Assembly (NCBI RefSeq): GCF_002150505.1 | Contig: NZ_MSSV01000006.1 | Location: 1 to 64,000, forward strand | Length of the DNA: 64,000 nt | Direction: 5' to 3' | From: Algoriphagus ratkowskyi | Lineage (GTDB): Bacteria; Bacteroidota; Bacteroidia; Cytophagales; Cyclobacteriaceae | In this document: positions 16,304 through 24,434 of the stretch, piece by piece | How positions within the stretch are numbered: position 1 is the first letter of the stretch | Layout: the number at the start of each line of letters is the position of its first letter | Notes under the pieces: model-generated | What the model was told of the DNA's origin: nothing | Database searches by the model: none | Seen by the model: the letters and a program-made list of their open reading frames with translations, nothing else | Program-made: the position numbers and the translations under genes

Positions 16304-17782
16304 ATGAATACAAATTCAGATAAATTCCTTTATGAAGCACTCACTTACGACGACGTGCTTCTTGTCCCAGGTTATTCAGAAGTCCTTCCCCGCGACACGA
16401 ATACCTCTACCCAACTCACCAAGAAAATCAGGCTTAACATTCCTCTAGTTTCCGCTGCTATGGACACTGTCACTGAGGCTGAATTGGCTATTGCCATCGC
16501 GCTTGAGGGCGGTCTTGGCTTTGTTCACAAGAACATGACCATAGAGCAGCAGGCGGCACAAGTACGTAAAGTAAAGCGCTCTCAGGCGGGAATGATCCTA
16601 GATCCTATCACCCTTCACATAGATGCGAAAGTTCGAGATGCTGAGAACATCATGCGCGAATTCAATATTGGTGGTATTCCTGTAGTCGATGAAAATAAGA
16701 TTCTAAAAGGTATCATCACCAACCGTGATCTTCGCTTCATAAAGGATCAAGAGCGTCCTATTCGGGAGATTATGACAACTGAAAACCTGATTACTGCCAA
16801 ATCTGGAATTTCACTGGAGCAGGCAGAGGAAGTACTTCAGGAATATAAAATCGAGAAACTTCCGATAGTAGATGATGAATATAAACTATCAGGACTCATC
16901 ACGTACAAAGATATTCTGAAAAGAAAGGACAAGCCAAATGCTTGTAAAGATGAGTTTGGAAGACTACGTGTAGGTGCGGCAGTAGGTGTGACTGCAGATA
17001 TCGTGGAGCGCGTAGAAGCATTGATGCATGCAGGTGTAGATGTGGTTTCTATCGATACTGCTCATGGACACTCCAAAGGTGTAATCGAAACGTGTAGAAG
17101 AATCAAAGCTGCTTTTCCTGATCTCGAAGTTATCGTAGGAAATATTGCAACACCAGAAGCAGCTATCGCTCTGGCTGATGCAGGTGCCGACGCGGTGAAA
17201 GTAGGCGTAGGCCCAGGGTCTATCTGTACTACTAGAATCATTGCTGGTGTAGGTGTTCCTCAATTATCAGCTGTGTATGAATGCGCAGAGGCTTTGAAAG
17301 GCCGTGGTGTTCCTGTCATCGCTGATGGCGGAGTTCGCTATTCTGGTGACTTGGTGAAAGCTATTGCTGCAGGTGGAAGTTCAATTATGATTGGTTCTCT
17401 ACTTGCCGGAACAGAAGAAGCTCCTGGAGAGATGATTATTTTTCAAGGAAGAAAATTCAAGTCTTACAGAGGCATGGGCTCTTTGGAAGCGATGGAATCT
17501 GGTTCCAAAGATCGATACTTCCAAGACGCTGAAGAAAATGTCAAAAAGTTGGTTCCAGAAGGAATCGTAGGCAGAGTTCCTTATAAAGGTTTGGTCTCAG
17601 AAGTACTTTATCAACTAGTAGGCGGACTGCAAGCTGGAATGGGCTACTGTGGAACACAGACTATAGAGGATCTTCAGAAGAACGGGAAGTTTGTAAAAAT
17701 CACTGCTGCTGGTGTGAAAGAATCTCATCCACACGATGTGAGCGTAACGAGAGAAGCTCCTAATTATAGCGTAAAAAGTTAA
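16304..17782 (+). CDS. guaB: Inosine-5'-monophosphate dehydrogenase
   Basis: NAD-dependent oxidation of IMP to XMP, the committed step of GTP synthesis. It has 492 residues, standard length. The TIM barrel is split by a two-CBS Bateman module at about 95-205 that senses adenine and guanine nucleotides. The catalytic loop [10 protein letters not shown] carries Cys308, preceded by VKVGVGPG. The C-terminal flap includes GRVPYKGLV and the K+-site region. It starts at the ATG at 16304, is followed by a good terminator, and appears monocistronic. Confidence 0.98.
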   Translation: MNTNSDKFLYEALTYDDVLLVPGYSEVLPRDTNTSTQLTKKIRLNIPLVSAAMDTVTEAELAIAIALEGGLGFVHKNMTIEQQAAQVRKVKRSQAGMILDPITLHIDAKVRDAENIMREFNIGGIPVVDENKILKGIITNRDLRFIKDQERPIREIMTTENLITAKSGISLEQAEEVLQEYKIEKLPIVDDEYKLSGLITYKDILKRKDKPNACKDEFGRLRVGAAVGVTADIVERVEALMHAGVDVVSIDTAHGHSKGVIETCRRIKAAFPDLEVIVGNIATPEAAIALADAGADAVKVGVGPGSICTTRIIAGVGVPQLSAVYECAEALKGRGVPVIADGGVRYSGDLVKAIAAGGSSIMIGSLLAGTEEAPGEMIIFQGRKFKSYRGMGSLEAMESGSKDRYFQDAEENVKKLVPEGIVGRVPYKGLVSEVLYQLVGGLQAGMGYCGTQTIEDLQKNGKFVKITAAGVKESHPHDVSVTREAPNYSVKS

Positions 17783-17812
17783 TCAATAGCTTTTAAGATA
17801 TTTATAAATAGT

Positions 17813-17846
17813 AAGGGCCGGGAATATTCTCGGCCTTTATTTTTTA
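17813..17846 (+). terminator. Terminator of guaB
   Basis: Stem AGGGCCG / CGGCCTT (with one G-T pair) around a 10-base loop, then TTATTTTTT, about 30 bases after the guaB stop. Confidence 0.8.
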
Positions 17847-17883
17847 CTACTAACCAATCTACCAATTTTGTAATTTTTCAATC

Positions 17884-18342
17884 TCAAGAATTAACTTCAA
17901 AACTCACATCCCATTCCTCCACTACAGTTACAGATTTTTGAAAATCAGGATGCAGAGGATTGATTAATAAATTATGCTCGCTTGAATAGCTTTTTAGAGG
18001 AATTCGGCAAGAGGGGATTTTCAATACTGGAGATATCATCCCTTTTGCCCAGGCTGTACCAAACTCCTGAGTTGATCGATGATGCGGTCTGTTTCTCCAG
18101 TCTGATGGCAACTGCGAAGCGTCTAATTCTGGAATTGGAGTCTGAATCTCTAGTACGACAAGCTTCCACTTGCTTTCTGTGACTACAGCTCCTTTGATAC
18201 TTAGCAATTCTAAGAAATTAAGTGAGGAAATACTGCATACGTAGATTATCGGGGTGCCGAATTGATTCCATCTTCCAGCTCCGAGGCCAAAGCCAAGTGA
18301 ACTTCTACCTGCAAGATTTTCAATCAATCGAAAATATCTCAC
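17884..18342 (-). CDS. RES-domain toxin
   Basis: A 152-residue RES-family toxin; characterised members degrade cellular NAD+. The family landmarks are present: GRWN near residue 23 with the key Arg, IYVCSISSLNFLELL with the key Glu near 45, and the C-terminal IPSCRI...SEHNLLINPLHPDF block with Ser and the E-x-N...NPxHP pattern. The only sensible start is the GTG at 18342, three bases after the TAG of the antitoxin gene, so the pair is tightly coupled. It ends close to guaB, facing it. All key motifs look intact, so the toxin is probably active. Confidence 0.9.
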   Translation of the reverse strand: MRYFRLIENLAGRSSLGFGLGAGRWNQFGTPIIYVCSISSLNFLELLSIKGAVVTESKWKLVVLEIQTPIPELDASQLPSDWRNRPHHRSTQEFGTAWAKGMISPVLKIPSCRIPLKSYSSEHNLLINPLHPDFQKSVTVVEEWDVSFEVNS

Positions 18343-18345
18343 AGC

Positions 18346-18813
18346 CTATAAAATCGCTCCCCAGGACATCGCTTCCATCGCCTCATCCACATGATCAACT
18401 CCATAAGGACTCTTCATTAGTGTAGATGGCTTTTGACCACCTAGGGAAGTATTCTCAGTATGAAGCCATTGGGAAAGCAACTCCTCAGTACCAAATAGCC
18501 TGATGCCTTTGGCAATCACTTGATCCATCTCCAGAATATTCTTAGTGAGTATTTTATTGAGTTTTCTGTCTTCTTTGCGCCAGCGAGAAAGCGTACTAGG
18601 ATCTACTTCTAGCATCTCTGAAACGTCCTGCTGGGTAAATTCCAGAAAGTCAAATATCTCGCCTGTATCGTGAAATGAAACGGCAACATCATAAATTGCT
18701 GCTGGCTCGCTGACCATGGATAAAAGCTCTTGGAAAAAATAATAAGAATCGTGACCTGTGCGTATGGTCTCAGCTCCTGCCTTACCAAACGAAATCTTCC
18801 AAGTGTGTGTCAT
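18346..18813 (-). CDS. Xre/MbcA/ParS-type antitoxin
   Basis: A 155-residue antitoxin partner of the RES toxin. The N-terminal part has an Xre-like DNA-binding segment (FLEFTQQDVSEMLEVDPSTLSRWRKE, residues 55-81). The C-terminal MbcA/ParS/Xre toxin-binding domain has VIAKGIRLFGTEELLSQWL then KPSTLMKSPYGVDHVDEAM. In this family the C-terminal helix blocks the toxin's NAD site and the N-terminus represses the operon. Antitoxin-first order and the 3-base gap to the toxin match known RES-Xre loci. A perfect 19-bp inverted repeat lies 33 bases upstream. Confidence 0.92.
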   Translation of the reverse strand: MTHTWKISFGKAGAETIRTGHDSYYFFQELLSMVSEPAAIYDVAVSFHDTGEIFDFLEFTQQDVSEMLEVDPSTLSRWRKEDRKLNKILTKNILEMDQVIAKGIRLFGTEELLSQWLHTENTSLGGQKPSTLMKSPYGVDHVDEAMEAMSWGAIL

Positions 18814-18846
18814 GGCTATTCTTCTAACTCACACTAAGTTACAAAT

Positions 18847-18890
18847 ATCTATTGCAAATACAATATTCCAGTATTGTATTTGCAATAGAT
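18847..18890. promoter_or_regulatory. Perfect 19-bp inverted repeat upstream of the Xre-RES operon
   Basis: Left arm ATCTATTGCAAATACAATA (18847-18865) and right arm TATTGTATTTGCAATAGAT (18872-18890) are perfect reverse complements around TTCCAG. It lies between the GNAT stop (18904) and the antitoxin start (18813). There is no T tract and the arms are AT-rich, so an operator for the Xre protein fits better than a terminator. Confidence 0.75.
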
Positions 18891-18903
18891 GTCTAAAATT
18901 CAA

Positions 18904-19380
18904 TTATGCGAGTAGCTGCTTGATCTCATAATCCTGCAGATGCGAATTGAGCCATCCAGCTTCCAGGGTAGCTCCATATTTTCTGTAGAAATTGATTGCT
19001 GGTTCATTCCAATCCAATACTTGCCACATCATACCAGTGCAATTTTCCTCTAAGCATTTTGCCATGATTCGGTCAAAGAGCAATTTCCCTGCTCCATTTC
19101 CTCTTTCAGATTCCGTGACGATCAAATCTTCCAGATAAATTCTTCTTCCTTTCCAGGTGCTGTAGCGATAGTAGTAAATCGCCAGGCCGACAATCTCAGA
19201 AGTCTCCGCTTTTATGCAGACAAACGTGCCAAAAACGGGATTTTCACCAAATCCATCGGTCTCCATCATCTCAAGTGTATTGGACACTTGCTCAGGTGCG
19301 TTCTCGTAAATTGCGAGTTCATTTATCAATTCCAATATCCGTGGAAGATCCTCTATTTTTCCTTCTCTTAGCGTATACAT
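18904..19380 (-). CDS. GNAT N-acetyltransferase, SSAT/thialysine-type
   Basis: A 158-residue single-domain acetyl-CoA-dependent acetyltransferase from the ATG at 19380; the TTG six bases upstream is unlikely. It follows the spermidine/spermine (diamine) acetyltransferase pattern: LIVTESERGNGAGKLLF at about 88-104 as the acetyl-CoA loop, YYYRYSTWKGRRIYLEDL before it, and the C-terminal NEPAINFYRKYGATLEAGW. The Glu/Asp substrate residues of the polyamine enzymes cannot be judged, so the acceptor may be a polyamine, thialysine or another amine. It is divergent from coaX with a 62-base gap. Confidence 0.82.
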   Translation of the reverse strand: MYTLREGKIEDLPRILELINELAIYENAPEQVSNTLEMMETDGFGENPVFGTFVCIKAETSEIVGLAIYYYRYSTWKGRRIYLEDLIVTESERGNGAGKLLFDRIMAKCLEENCTGMMWQVLDWNEPAINFYRKYGATLEAGWLNSHLQDYEIKQLLA

Positions 19381-19402
19381 GTTCAAAGTTTATAAATCCG
19401 TT

Positions 19403-19410
19403 TAATTTTG
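19403..19410 (+). promoter_or_regulatory. Bacteroidota -7 box upstream of coaX
   Basis: TAATTTTG matches TAnnTTTG and ends 32 bases before the coaX ATG. No clear -33 TTTG, so moderate support only. Confidence 0.4.
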
Positions 19411-19442
19411 GGAAAGGCTAATTTAATCAAATCCGAGAAACA

Positions 19443-20213
19443 ATGTTTTTAGCAATAGATGCGGGGAATTCAAATGTGGTGTTTGCGCTATACGACGAGG
19501 TGAATAAGGGGTGGAAAAATCACTTTCGTATTGAAACCAATGAGGCTAAATTTTCTGGTCAACTGCACAAAAAAGTACCAATGTATTTTTTGGAGCATGG
19601 GATAAGTCCTGGGGATATTACGCGAATAGGCTTCAGCTCTGTCGTTCCTGAGATCAATGAGCAGATTCATCAATTTTGCGAAAATTACTTCGGTACCCAA
19701 CCTTATCTTATTTCTCCGGCTAGTTATGAAAAACTTTCTATAACATCGCTCAGGCCAAATGAGATCGGTACAGATCTGATGTGTAACGCGTTGGCCGGTT
19801 ATTCGAAATATAGAAAAGAATTGATCGTAGTAGATTTTGGCACCGCACTTACATTTACAGTGGTGGATGCTAAAGGAGAAATTATTGGTGTTAATATCGT
19901 TCCCGGATTGCAAACTGCTATCAAGTCTCTCTTCAACAGCACCTCCAAACTTCCCGATGTCCCTTTAATACTTCCAAAATCTGCACTTGGAAAAGACACT
20001 ATTCATGCTATCCAGGCAGGAGTTCTTTATGGATATATTAGTTTGGTAAAAGGCATGGTCGAGACCATCAGGGAGGAAACAAACATGGAATTTACTGTAA
20101 TAGCCACTGGTGGTTTGGTAGAAATTCTCTCGCCTTTGGAAAGGGTTTTTGATGAAATCGATAGGAATTTAACCCTTGAAGGACTTCGATTAATCACCCA
20201 AGCCAATCATTAA
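19443..20213 (+). CDS. coaX: Type III pantothenate kinase
   Basis: Phosphorylates pantothenate, the first step of coenzyme A synthesis, using the acetate/sugar kinase/Hsp70 fold. It has 256 residues, normal length. Visible: phosphate loop LAIDAGNSNVVFALYD at the N-terminus (Asp6), PNEIGTDLMCNALAGYSKY near residue 100 and the catalytic VVDFGTALTFTVV near 125, then GVNIVPGLQ. Type III enzymes are not feedback-inhibited by CoA. It starts at the ATG at 19443. It converges with the M23 gene; only a weak AT-rich inverted repeat lies between them. Confidence 0.96.
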   Translation: MFLAIDAGNSNVVFALYDEVNKGWKNHFRIETNEAKFSGQLHKKVPMYFLEHGISPGDITRIGFSSVVPEINEQIHQFCENYFGTQPYLISPASYEKLSITSLRPNEIGTDLMCNALAGYSKYRKELIVVDFGTALTFTVVDAKGEIIGVNIVPGLQTAIKSLFNSTSKLPDVPLILPKSALGKDTIHAIQAGVLYGYISLVKGMVETIREETNMEFTVIATGGLVEILSPLERVFDEIDRNLTLEGLRLITQANH

Positions 20214-20264
20214 AAATAGATCTTAACTTGATAGTAATCAGAACAGACTATTTTTAAGATGTCC

Positions 20265-20933
20265 CTATAGCACCTCACTACGCAGAATCAAGTTGGGATT
20301 TGGACAAATTATCCTGTATTGCTCTACTTCCCGTTGAGAACAAACACCAGGAAAGTCCCCAATATTTCCTAGTAAATCCCATATCAACTGAAAATGTAAA
20401 TGTGGAGGCCAATCGCCATTTTCTGGAAAGGGTCCTACATGAGCTAGCAGTTCTCCAGCCTTTACTTCTTGGCCTATTTTTAATCCTTCTAGATCAGACA
20501 GAGTAAGATGACCATACAAAGAGTAGAGCTTTTTTTCTCCTAACTCATGCTCCAAAATGATAGTAGCTCCATAATTCCCAAACCCTGCATTGTCCTGAAA
20601 GCTGTGAATTATACCATCCAGTGTAGCGAAAATAGGTGCACCAGCTTCAGTCCAGACATCTACGCCCAAGTGAATATTACGGAAATCAGCTTCTGCGGTG
20701 GCAAAAACGGCACTTCTTCTATAGATCGCCCGATGCTCCAAGTATCCTCCAACACCATATTTACTTCCTGAAGCTTTAATCTGATGAGTTACATAGTTGT
20801 CGAACGTAGCAGTATTTGCCAAGTCTAAACTATCCAAATCTGTGTTGGTCGGACTGAAATCCAACTTGATCGTATTCTCACTGGTTAGCTTTTCACCCAT
20901 CATCGGGAAAAAATCAATTTCATTCCAATTCAT
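20265..20933 (-). CDS. M23-fold peptidase domain protein without signal peptide
   Basis: A 222-residue protein whose central part is a LytM/M23 metallopeptidase domain. H88 and D92 in IHLGVDVW and H180 in PPHLHF are the zinc ligands, with YGHL (H142) and H178 as the other active-site histidines. M23 enzymes cut peptidoglycan cross-bridges or other peptides, but this one has no signal peptide or lipobox; it begins MNWNEIDFFPMMG. Similar cytoplasmic-looking M23 domains are sometimes found attached to PLP enzymes of the phosphoethanolamine phospho-lyase type, so a non-wall role is possible. All metal ligands are intact. It is divergent from the PLP dehydratase. Confidence 0.82.
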   Translation of the reverse strand: MNWNEIDFFPMMGEKLTSENTIKLDFSPTNTDLDSLDLANTATFDNYVTHQIKASGSKYGVGGYLEHRAIYRRSAVFATAEADFRNIHLGVDVWTEAGAPIFATLDGIIHSFQDNAGFGNYGATIILEHELGEKKLYSLYGHLTLSDLEGLKIGQEVKAGELLAHVGPFPENGDWPPHLHFQLIWDLLGNIGDFPGVCSQREVEQYRIICPNPNLILRSEVL

Positions 20934-21020
20934 CCCTCAAGATAAATAATCCTCTTAAAGTGATTTAACTATTTCTCCAATCTCTAAATCTCTTTTCTCT
21001 TTTTCTCAGTAATTTTAACC

Positions 21021-21971
21021 ATGCAAACCACTTTCCCTTCTCTCGCTGATATTCAAGCTGCGCACGAGCGTATCCAACCTTTTATTCATCGTACGCCAAT
21101 TTTGACTTCATCTGCAATCAATGAGATCGCAGGATGTGAGATTTTTTTCAAATGCGAAAACTTCCAGAAAGTCGGTGCTTTCAAAGCAAGAGGCGCTGCA
21201 AATGCGGTCATGAAACTTACAGACAAACAGAAATCTAAGGGAGTTGCTACGCATAGTAGTGGTAATCATGCTGCAGCACTTGCTAGAGCGGCCAGAGTTG
21301 CTGGAATTCCTGCATATATCGTGATGCCGTCCAATGCACCCGAAATCAAAAAAAGAGCGGTCAAAGGCTACGGAGGAGAGATCATCGAATGTGAGCCGAA
21401 TCTAAAATCTCGTGAAACTACTTTGGAAGAAGTGGTAGCCAAAACTGGAGCGACGTTCATTCCTCCTTACGACTTTATGGACGTGATCGAAGGACAGGCA
21501 ACTTGTGCCTTGGAGCTAATCGTGGATCAAGGAGATTTAGACATTATCATGGCGCCCGTGGGTGGAGGTGGGCTTTTGGGAGGTACTGCCCTGACCGCTC
21601 ACTACCTGAAACCAAACATTGAAGTGATCGCTGCCGAGCCAAAAGGTGCTGATGATGCATTCCAGTCCTTTCACGCAGGAAAAATCATTCCTCAGTCTGG
21701 TCCAAATACTATTGCCGATGGCTTATTGACTTCCTTGGGAGTTTTGAATTTTGAATTGATCGAAAAATATGTCTCTGACATTCTATTGGCCACAGACCCA
21801 CAGATTATAGAAGCCATGCGTCTGATTTATGAGCGGATGAAAATTGTGATTGAACCTTCCTGTGCAGTTCCTTTGGCAGCTTTACTTGCAAATCAAGATC
21901 GATTCAGAGGGAAAAAAGTCGGGATAATTCTTTCAGGAGGAAATGTGGATTTGGGTAAGTTGCCTTTTTAG
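21021..21971 (+). CDS. PLP-dependent threonine/serine dehydratase or serine racemase family enzyme
   Basis: A 316-residue fold-type II PLP enzyme without the C-terminal ACT domains of biosynthetic IlvA. K55 in VGAFKARG is the PLP lysine. SSGNHAAALA is the substrate/PLP loop near 78, VGGGGLLGG is the phosphate-binding Gly loop near 182, and the C-terminal SGGNVDLGKLPF closes the domain. This architecture covers catabolic threonine deaminase, serine racemase and threo-3-hydroxyaspartate ammonia-lyase; sequence alone does not separate them. It starts at the ATG at 21021. A stub encoding an almost identical C-terminus lies 720 bases downstream. Confidence 0.9.
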   Translation: MQTTFPSLADIQAAHERIQPFIHRTPILTSSAINEIAGCEIFFKCENFQKVGAFKARGAANAVMKLTDKQKSKGVATHSSGNHAAALARAARVAGIPAYIVMPSNAPEIKKRAVKGYGGEIIECEPNLKSRETTLEEVVAKTGATFIPPYDFMDVIEGQATCALELIVDQGDLDIIMAPVGGGGLLGGTALTAHYLKPNIEVIAAEPKGADDAFQSFHAGKIIPQSGPNTIADGLLTSLGVLNFELIEKYVSDILLATDPQIIEAMRLIYERMKIVIEPSCAVPLAALLANQDRFRGKKVGIILSGGNVDLGKLPF

Positions 21972-22091
21972 ATAAAACTTCACTTTAAGTCATAAATATG
22001 AATAACTACTTCTAAAAATAGCTGAGCGCTTATGCAATTTATGCCCAGCTCGAACTTATTATCAGACCTAGGAAGGTGACAGAGAAAGACT

Positions 22092-22610
22092 CTATCTTAT
22101 ACTTGGATCTACAAATGGTTCTTGATATAATTGAAGATAGCATTGCCAACTCCAAATGTTATCTTCTTTAATCAAAATAAAAAGAAACTGATTATCTTCA
22201 GCCTCTTGAAACACAAATGCATACTTACCTACTATGACTGGCTCAGTTATTCTAACACTCGCAAGTTCATAGCTCTCAATTAACTCAATAGCATCTGGAA
22301 GTTTCTTTTTTTCCAAACGTTTACTACGTGCCCCCCAGAGTTTAGCTTCAACTTCTTGGCTTGCTATCATAAAGTCATCATCGAAAAAGTAACAAGTCGC
22401 AATTTTGTAAAAATCCAAATCTTTAGAATTTAAGAATTTACTCCAGAGCTTTGCTTCAATGGTATATTCAAACAATTCTACTGAAGTTCCGTCATACATG
22501 GAACTAAGCACTTTATATTGCTCTTCGGACAACTGAGCGTTACTTTGTTGAGTTGCTATGCCCAAAAGTAATGTGAAGCCAAGAATTAGATTTCTGATGC
22601 ATTGTTTCAT
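22092..22610 (-). CDS. Secreted protein of unknown function
   Basis: A 172-residue protein with a clear signal peptide (RNLILGFTLLLGIATQQSNA, cleaved near residue 25). The mature part is acidic/aromatic with a WGARSKRLEKKKLP basic stretch and the end FLFILIKEDNIWSWQCYLQLYQEP. No known motif was recognised. It lies between the intact PLP dehydratase and the stub of a second one, on the opposite strand, so it may have come in with the rearrangement. It is AT-rich like the next two genes. Confidence 0.6.
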   Translation of the reverse strand: MKQCIRNLILGFTLLLGIATQQSNAQLSEEQYKVLSSMYDGTSVELFEYTIEAKLWSKFLNSKDLDFYKIATCYFFDDDFMIASQEVEAKLWGARSKRLEKKKLPDAIELIESYELASVRITEPVIVGKYAFVFQEAEDNQFLFILIKEDNIWSWQCYLQLYQEPFVDPSIR

Positions 22611-22688
22611 AAATCTTCCAAAACTTTTGGTTTAGATAATTTTTCCCAAAGTTGATATAATACGCTGTATTGCTCTATTTTAAAAAAC

Positions 22689-22732
22689 TTTGGATTTGGG
22701 GAAGCTTCCATTTTAGATGAAACTTCCCGTTA
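22689..22732 (+). pseudogene. C-terminal stub of a second PLP dehydratase gene
   Basis: The sequence 22690-22716 reads Leu-Asp-Leu-Gly-Lys-Leu-Pro-Phe-stop, the same ending as the intact dehydratase (NVDLGKLPF-stop, 21945-21971). The bases past the stop also match (TTTTAGAT-AAACTTC...TTAA), about 36 of 44 positions overall. Nothing dehydratase-like is visible just upstream, so this is the 3' remnant of a duplicated or replaced gene. Confidence 0.65.
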
Positions 22733-22769
22733 ATTTCTGGTCACCCAAATGCAAGAACTACCTCATAAA

Positions 22770-23276
22770 TCAAAACCCAAGAATCAAGTTTTTTTGAAAG
22801 ACCTTTAGTTTGGTCTCACCATTGTCAGCTTCAAAAGATTTACTTTCTATTACAATCCCATAAATAATTTTATCTAAACCCTCGGAAATTATGGGATAAG
22901 AAAAGGAATAGGTAGTTCTACCACGAACATAATCCTTATTTTTTTTCAGTTTTTTTCCGCATTTCAATAAATCTAAATCAAGGGTTGATGGTTGACTGGA
23001 TTTCAGAAAACTATCTATTTGCTTTCTTTGATTAGTGTTGAAAATTTCATTAAAATCAAAATTTAAAATTTCTCCGGCAAAATTCGAGTTTTTAGGATTC
23101 AACTTCTCATAAGAATCATAATTTAAAATTTTCCAATCCAAGAAATCTGCATTTAGAGAATTATCATCAATTTCACTTACGAGATAATTGATCAGATCAT
23201 ATTCTTCCGAAAGATTATCACGGGAATCCGAAAATCCCAACAACAATAGACTAACAAGGATCGCTTTTAGCATCAT
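22770..23276 (-). CDS. Secreted protein of unknown function
   Basis: A 168-residue protein with a short signal peptide (LKAILVSLLLLGFSDS). The mature part is charged and Asn/Lys/Asp-rich, with a C-terminal beta-like half (RTTYSFSYPIISEG, IIYGIVIESKSF). No family recognised. The ATG at 23276 overlaps the stop of the preceding lipoprotein gene by one base (TGATG), so the GTG three bases earlier is less likely. The two probably form an operon. AT-rich, accessory in character. Confidence 0.6.
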   Translation of the reverse strand: MMLKAILVSLLLLGFSDSRDNLSEEYDLINYLVSEIDDNSLNADFLDWKILNYDSYEKLNPKNSNFAGEILNFDFNEIFNTNQRKQIDSFLKSSQPSTLDLDLLKCGKKLKKNKDYVRGRTTYSFSYPIISEGLDKIIYGIVIESKSFEADNGETKLKVFQKNLILGF

Positions 23277-23716
23277 CACTCTATACTTTTAGCTAACACG
23301 TATATTTCATACAGCTTAATTTTCCTGTCTTTATCTTTTTCGGTTTTCAGCCTTTCAAAATCCTCCTTGAAAACGATGTAAGTTTTCTCATCATTATCAA
23401 TAGCAAACCAATCATTGAATTCAATTGTATCGCTATCAACGAGCTCGACTATTTCGATATTTGAAAAGTTTATGTTTAAATTTTCATCCAAGTGAGAATG
23501 AGTTAAAACAACATAAATATTAGGATGTCCATATCCTTCAATTCTATAGTTAAAGCTAGAGTCAGAATAAATCATTGAATCCATTAGCCTTATATTTCTA
23601 TCTGAACTTTCAAACAGAATTATTTTGAAAGAACTTAGATCTTGCTTACTCCTCCTACCGTTACATGAAAAAAGCAAAAATATTATAACTATTGAATTAA
23701 TTAAGTAAATTCTCAT
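23276..23716 (-). CDS. Lipoprotein of unknown function
   Basis: A 146-residue protein from the ATG at 23716; the TTG at 23725 is an artefact of open frame. The signal INSIVIIFLLFSC ends in a lipobox Cys18. The mature part has beta-like segments (FNYRIEGYGHPNIYVVLTHSH, DEKTYIVFKEDFERLK). No family recognised. Overlaps the next gene by one base. The 5' side is the long decayed non-coding stretch to 24434. Confidence 0.6.
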   Translation of the reverse strand: MRIYLINSIVIIFLLFSCNGRRSKQDLSSFKIILFESSDRNIRLMDSMIYSDSSFNYRIEGYGHPNIYVVLTHSHLDENLNINFSNIEIVELVDSDTIEFNDWFAIDNDEKTYIVFKEDFERLKTEKDKDRKIKLYEIYVLAKSIE

Positions 23717-24434
23717 TATTGACAAGATTTAGACAGGTAATTAAAAACATTTTGCCAATTGTCATAAACACTTTTCGACTGCCATGCATTTCACTCTTGT
23801 GAATCTTATAATCCAACTCAGTTTAAGGCATTATATTAATCATTTGGCAGAATTCCCCGAGAAAATAGCTTATAGCTTTTGAGTTTGTGATGAATGAATC
23901 ATTTCCAAGATATGGATGAATTTACCTCAAAAAGTCTGCAATTTCTCCGACTATATTTTAAGCCATATAGTTATGCGAAATATAATTGCCATCATATAGG
24001 CTTTTTATCGATTTTAAAAATTAATGAATTCAGGATCAGCAGGTAAATTGCCCTTCTATTCAGTACCTCCAGTAGCAAATTTATCTCATACATTGATAAC
24101 TCAAATCGGATATCAAAGATCCCGGAACGAGATATTCATCTTGAAAGGTGAAATTATATTTATCAAAATTTAGTGTGAACCAATCCTCGTTTTCCATTTC
24201 GCTTTCAAACCACACTGTCATTTTTTCGTGCTCCTTTCGAATAACTTCCGAATTGTTCTGTTCTAAACCTTTAATAACACTATATGCAAATTAGGATTCT
24301 CAAAACCTTGCTAGAGGAAAATCTATTCAATTGGGGGAGGATGATTTTTAAAAGAGTTAGTAGCATGAAAAATATCATTTCTTAGGTTGATAAAAACAGT
24401 TAAACAACCATATAATTATTGATATTTTTTATCT
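23717..24434. other. 718-base gap with decayed sequence
   Basis: AT-rich and without a full gene. It holds the minus-strand gene fragment listed separately (24081-24292) and two short plus-strand frames of 44 codons (23912-24046) and 49 codons (24024-24173) that have no initiation signal or recognisable product. The 5' part (23717-23900) shows nothing beyond the possible promoter of the lipoprotein operon. Confidence 0.5.
24081..24292 (-). pseudogene. Gene fragment with frameshift, C-terminal part only
   Basis: The minus strand has a 70-codon frame with no start that reads like real protein: VIKGLEQNNSEVIRKEHEKM, then TVWFESEMENEDWFTLNF, then FQDEYLVPGSLISDLSYQ, ending at a stop at 24081. 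Just upstream another frame gives QGFENPN, which would join to FAYSVIKGLE by a one-base shift near 24290. This looks like the 3' part of a broken gene whose 5' part is gone. The family is not recognised. Confidence 0.5.

Noticed and set aside
18847-18890. The 19-bp inverted repeat as a terminator of the GNAT gene
   Set aside because: There is no T tract on the minus strand and the stem is AT-rich; the position ahead of the Xre gene fits an operator better.
20212-20255. AAAAATAG / CTATTTTT inverted repeat between coaX and the M23 gene as a terminator
   Set aside because: The arms are short, all A/T-rich, and separated by 28 bases, so stability is doubtful.
23912-24046. 44-codon plus-strand frame starting MDEFTSKS
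   Set aside because: Short, AT-rich and without signals; kept only as a note in the gap entry.
24024-24173. 49-codon plus-strand frame starting MNSGSAGKLPFYS
   Set aside because: It is antisense to the more protein-like minus-strand remnant and has no promoter or homology that I recognise.
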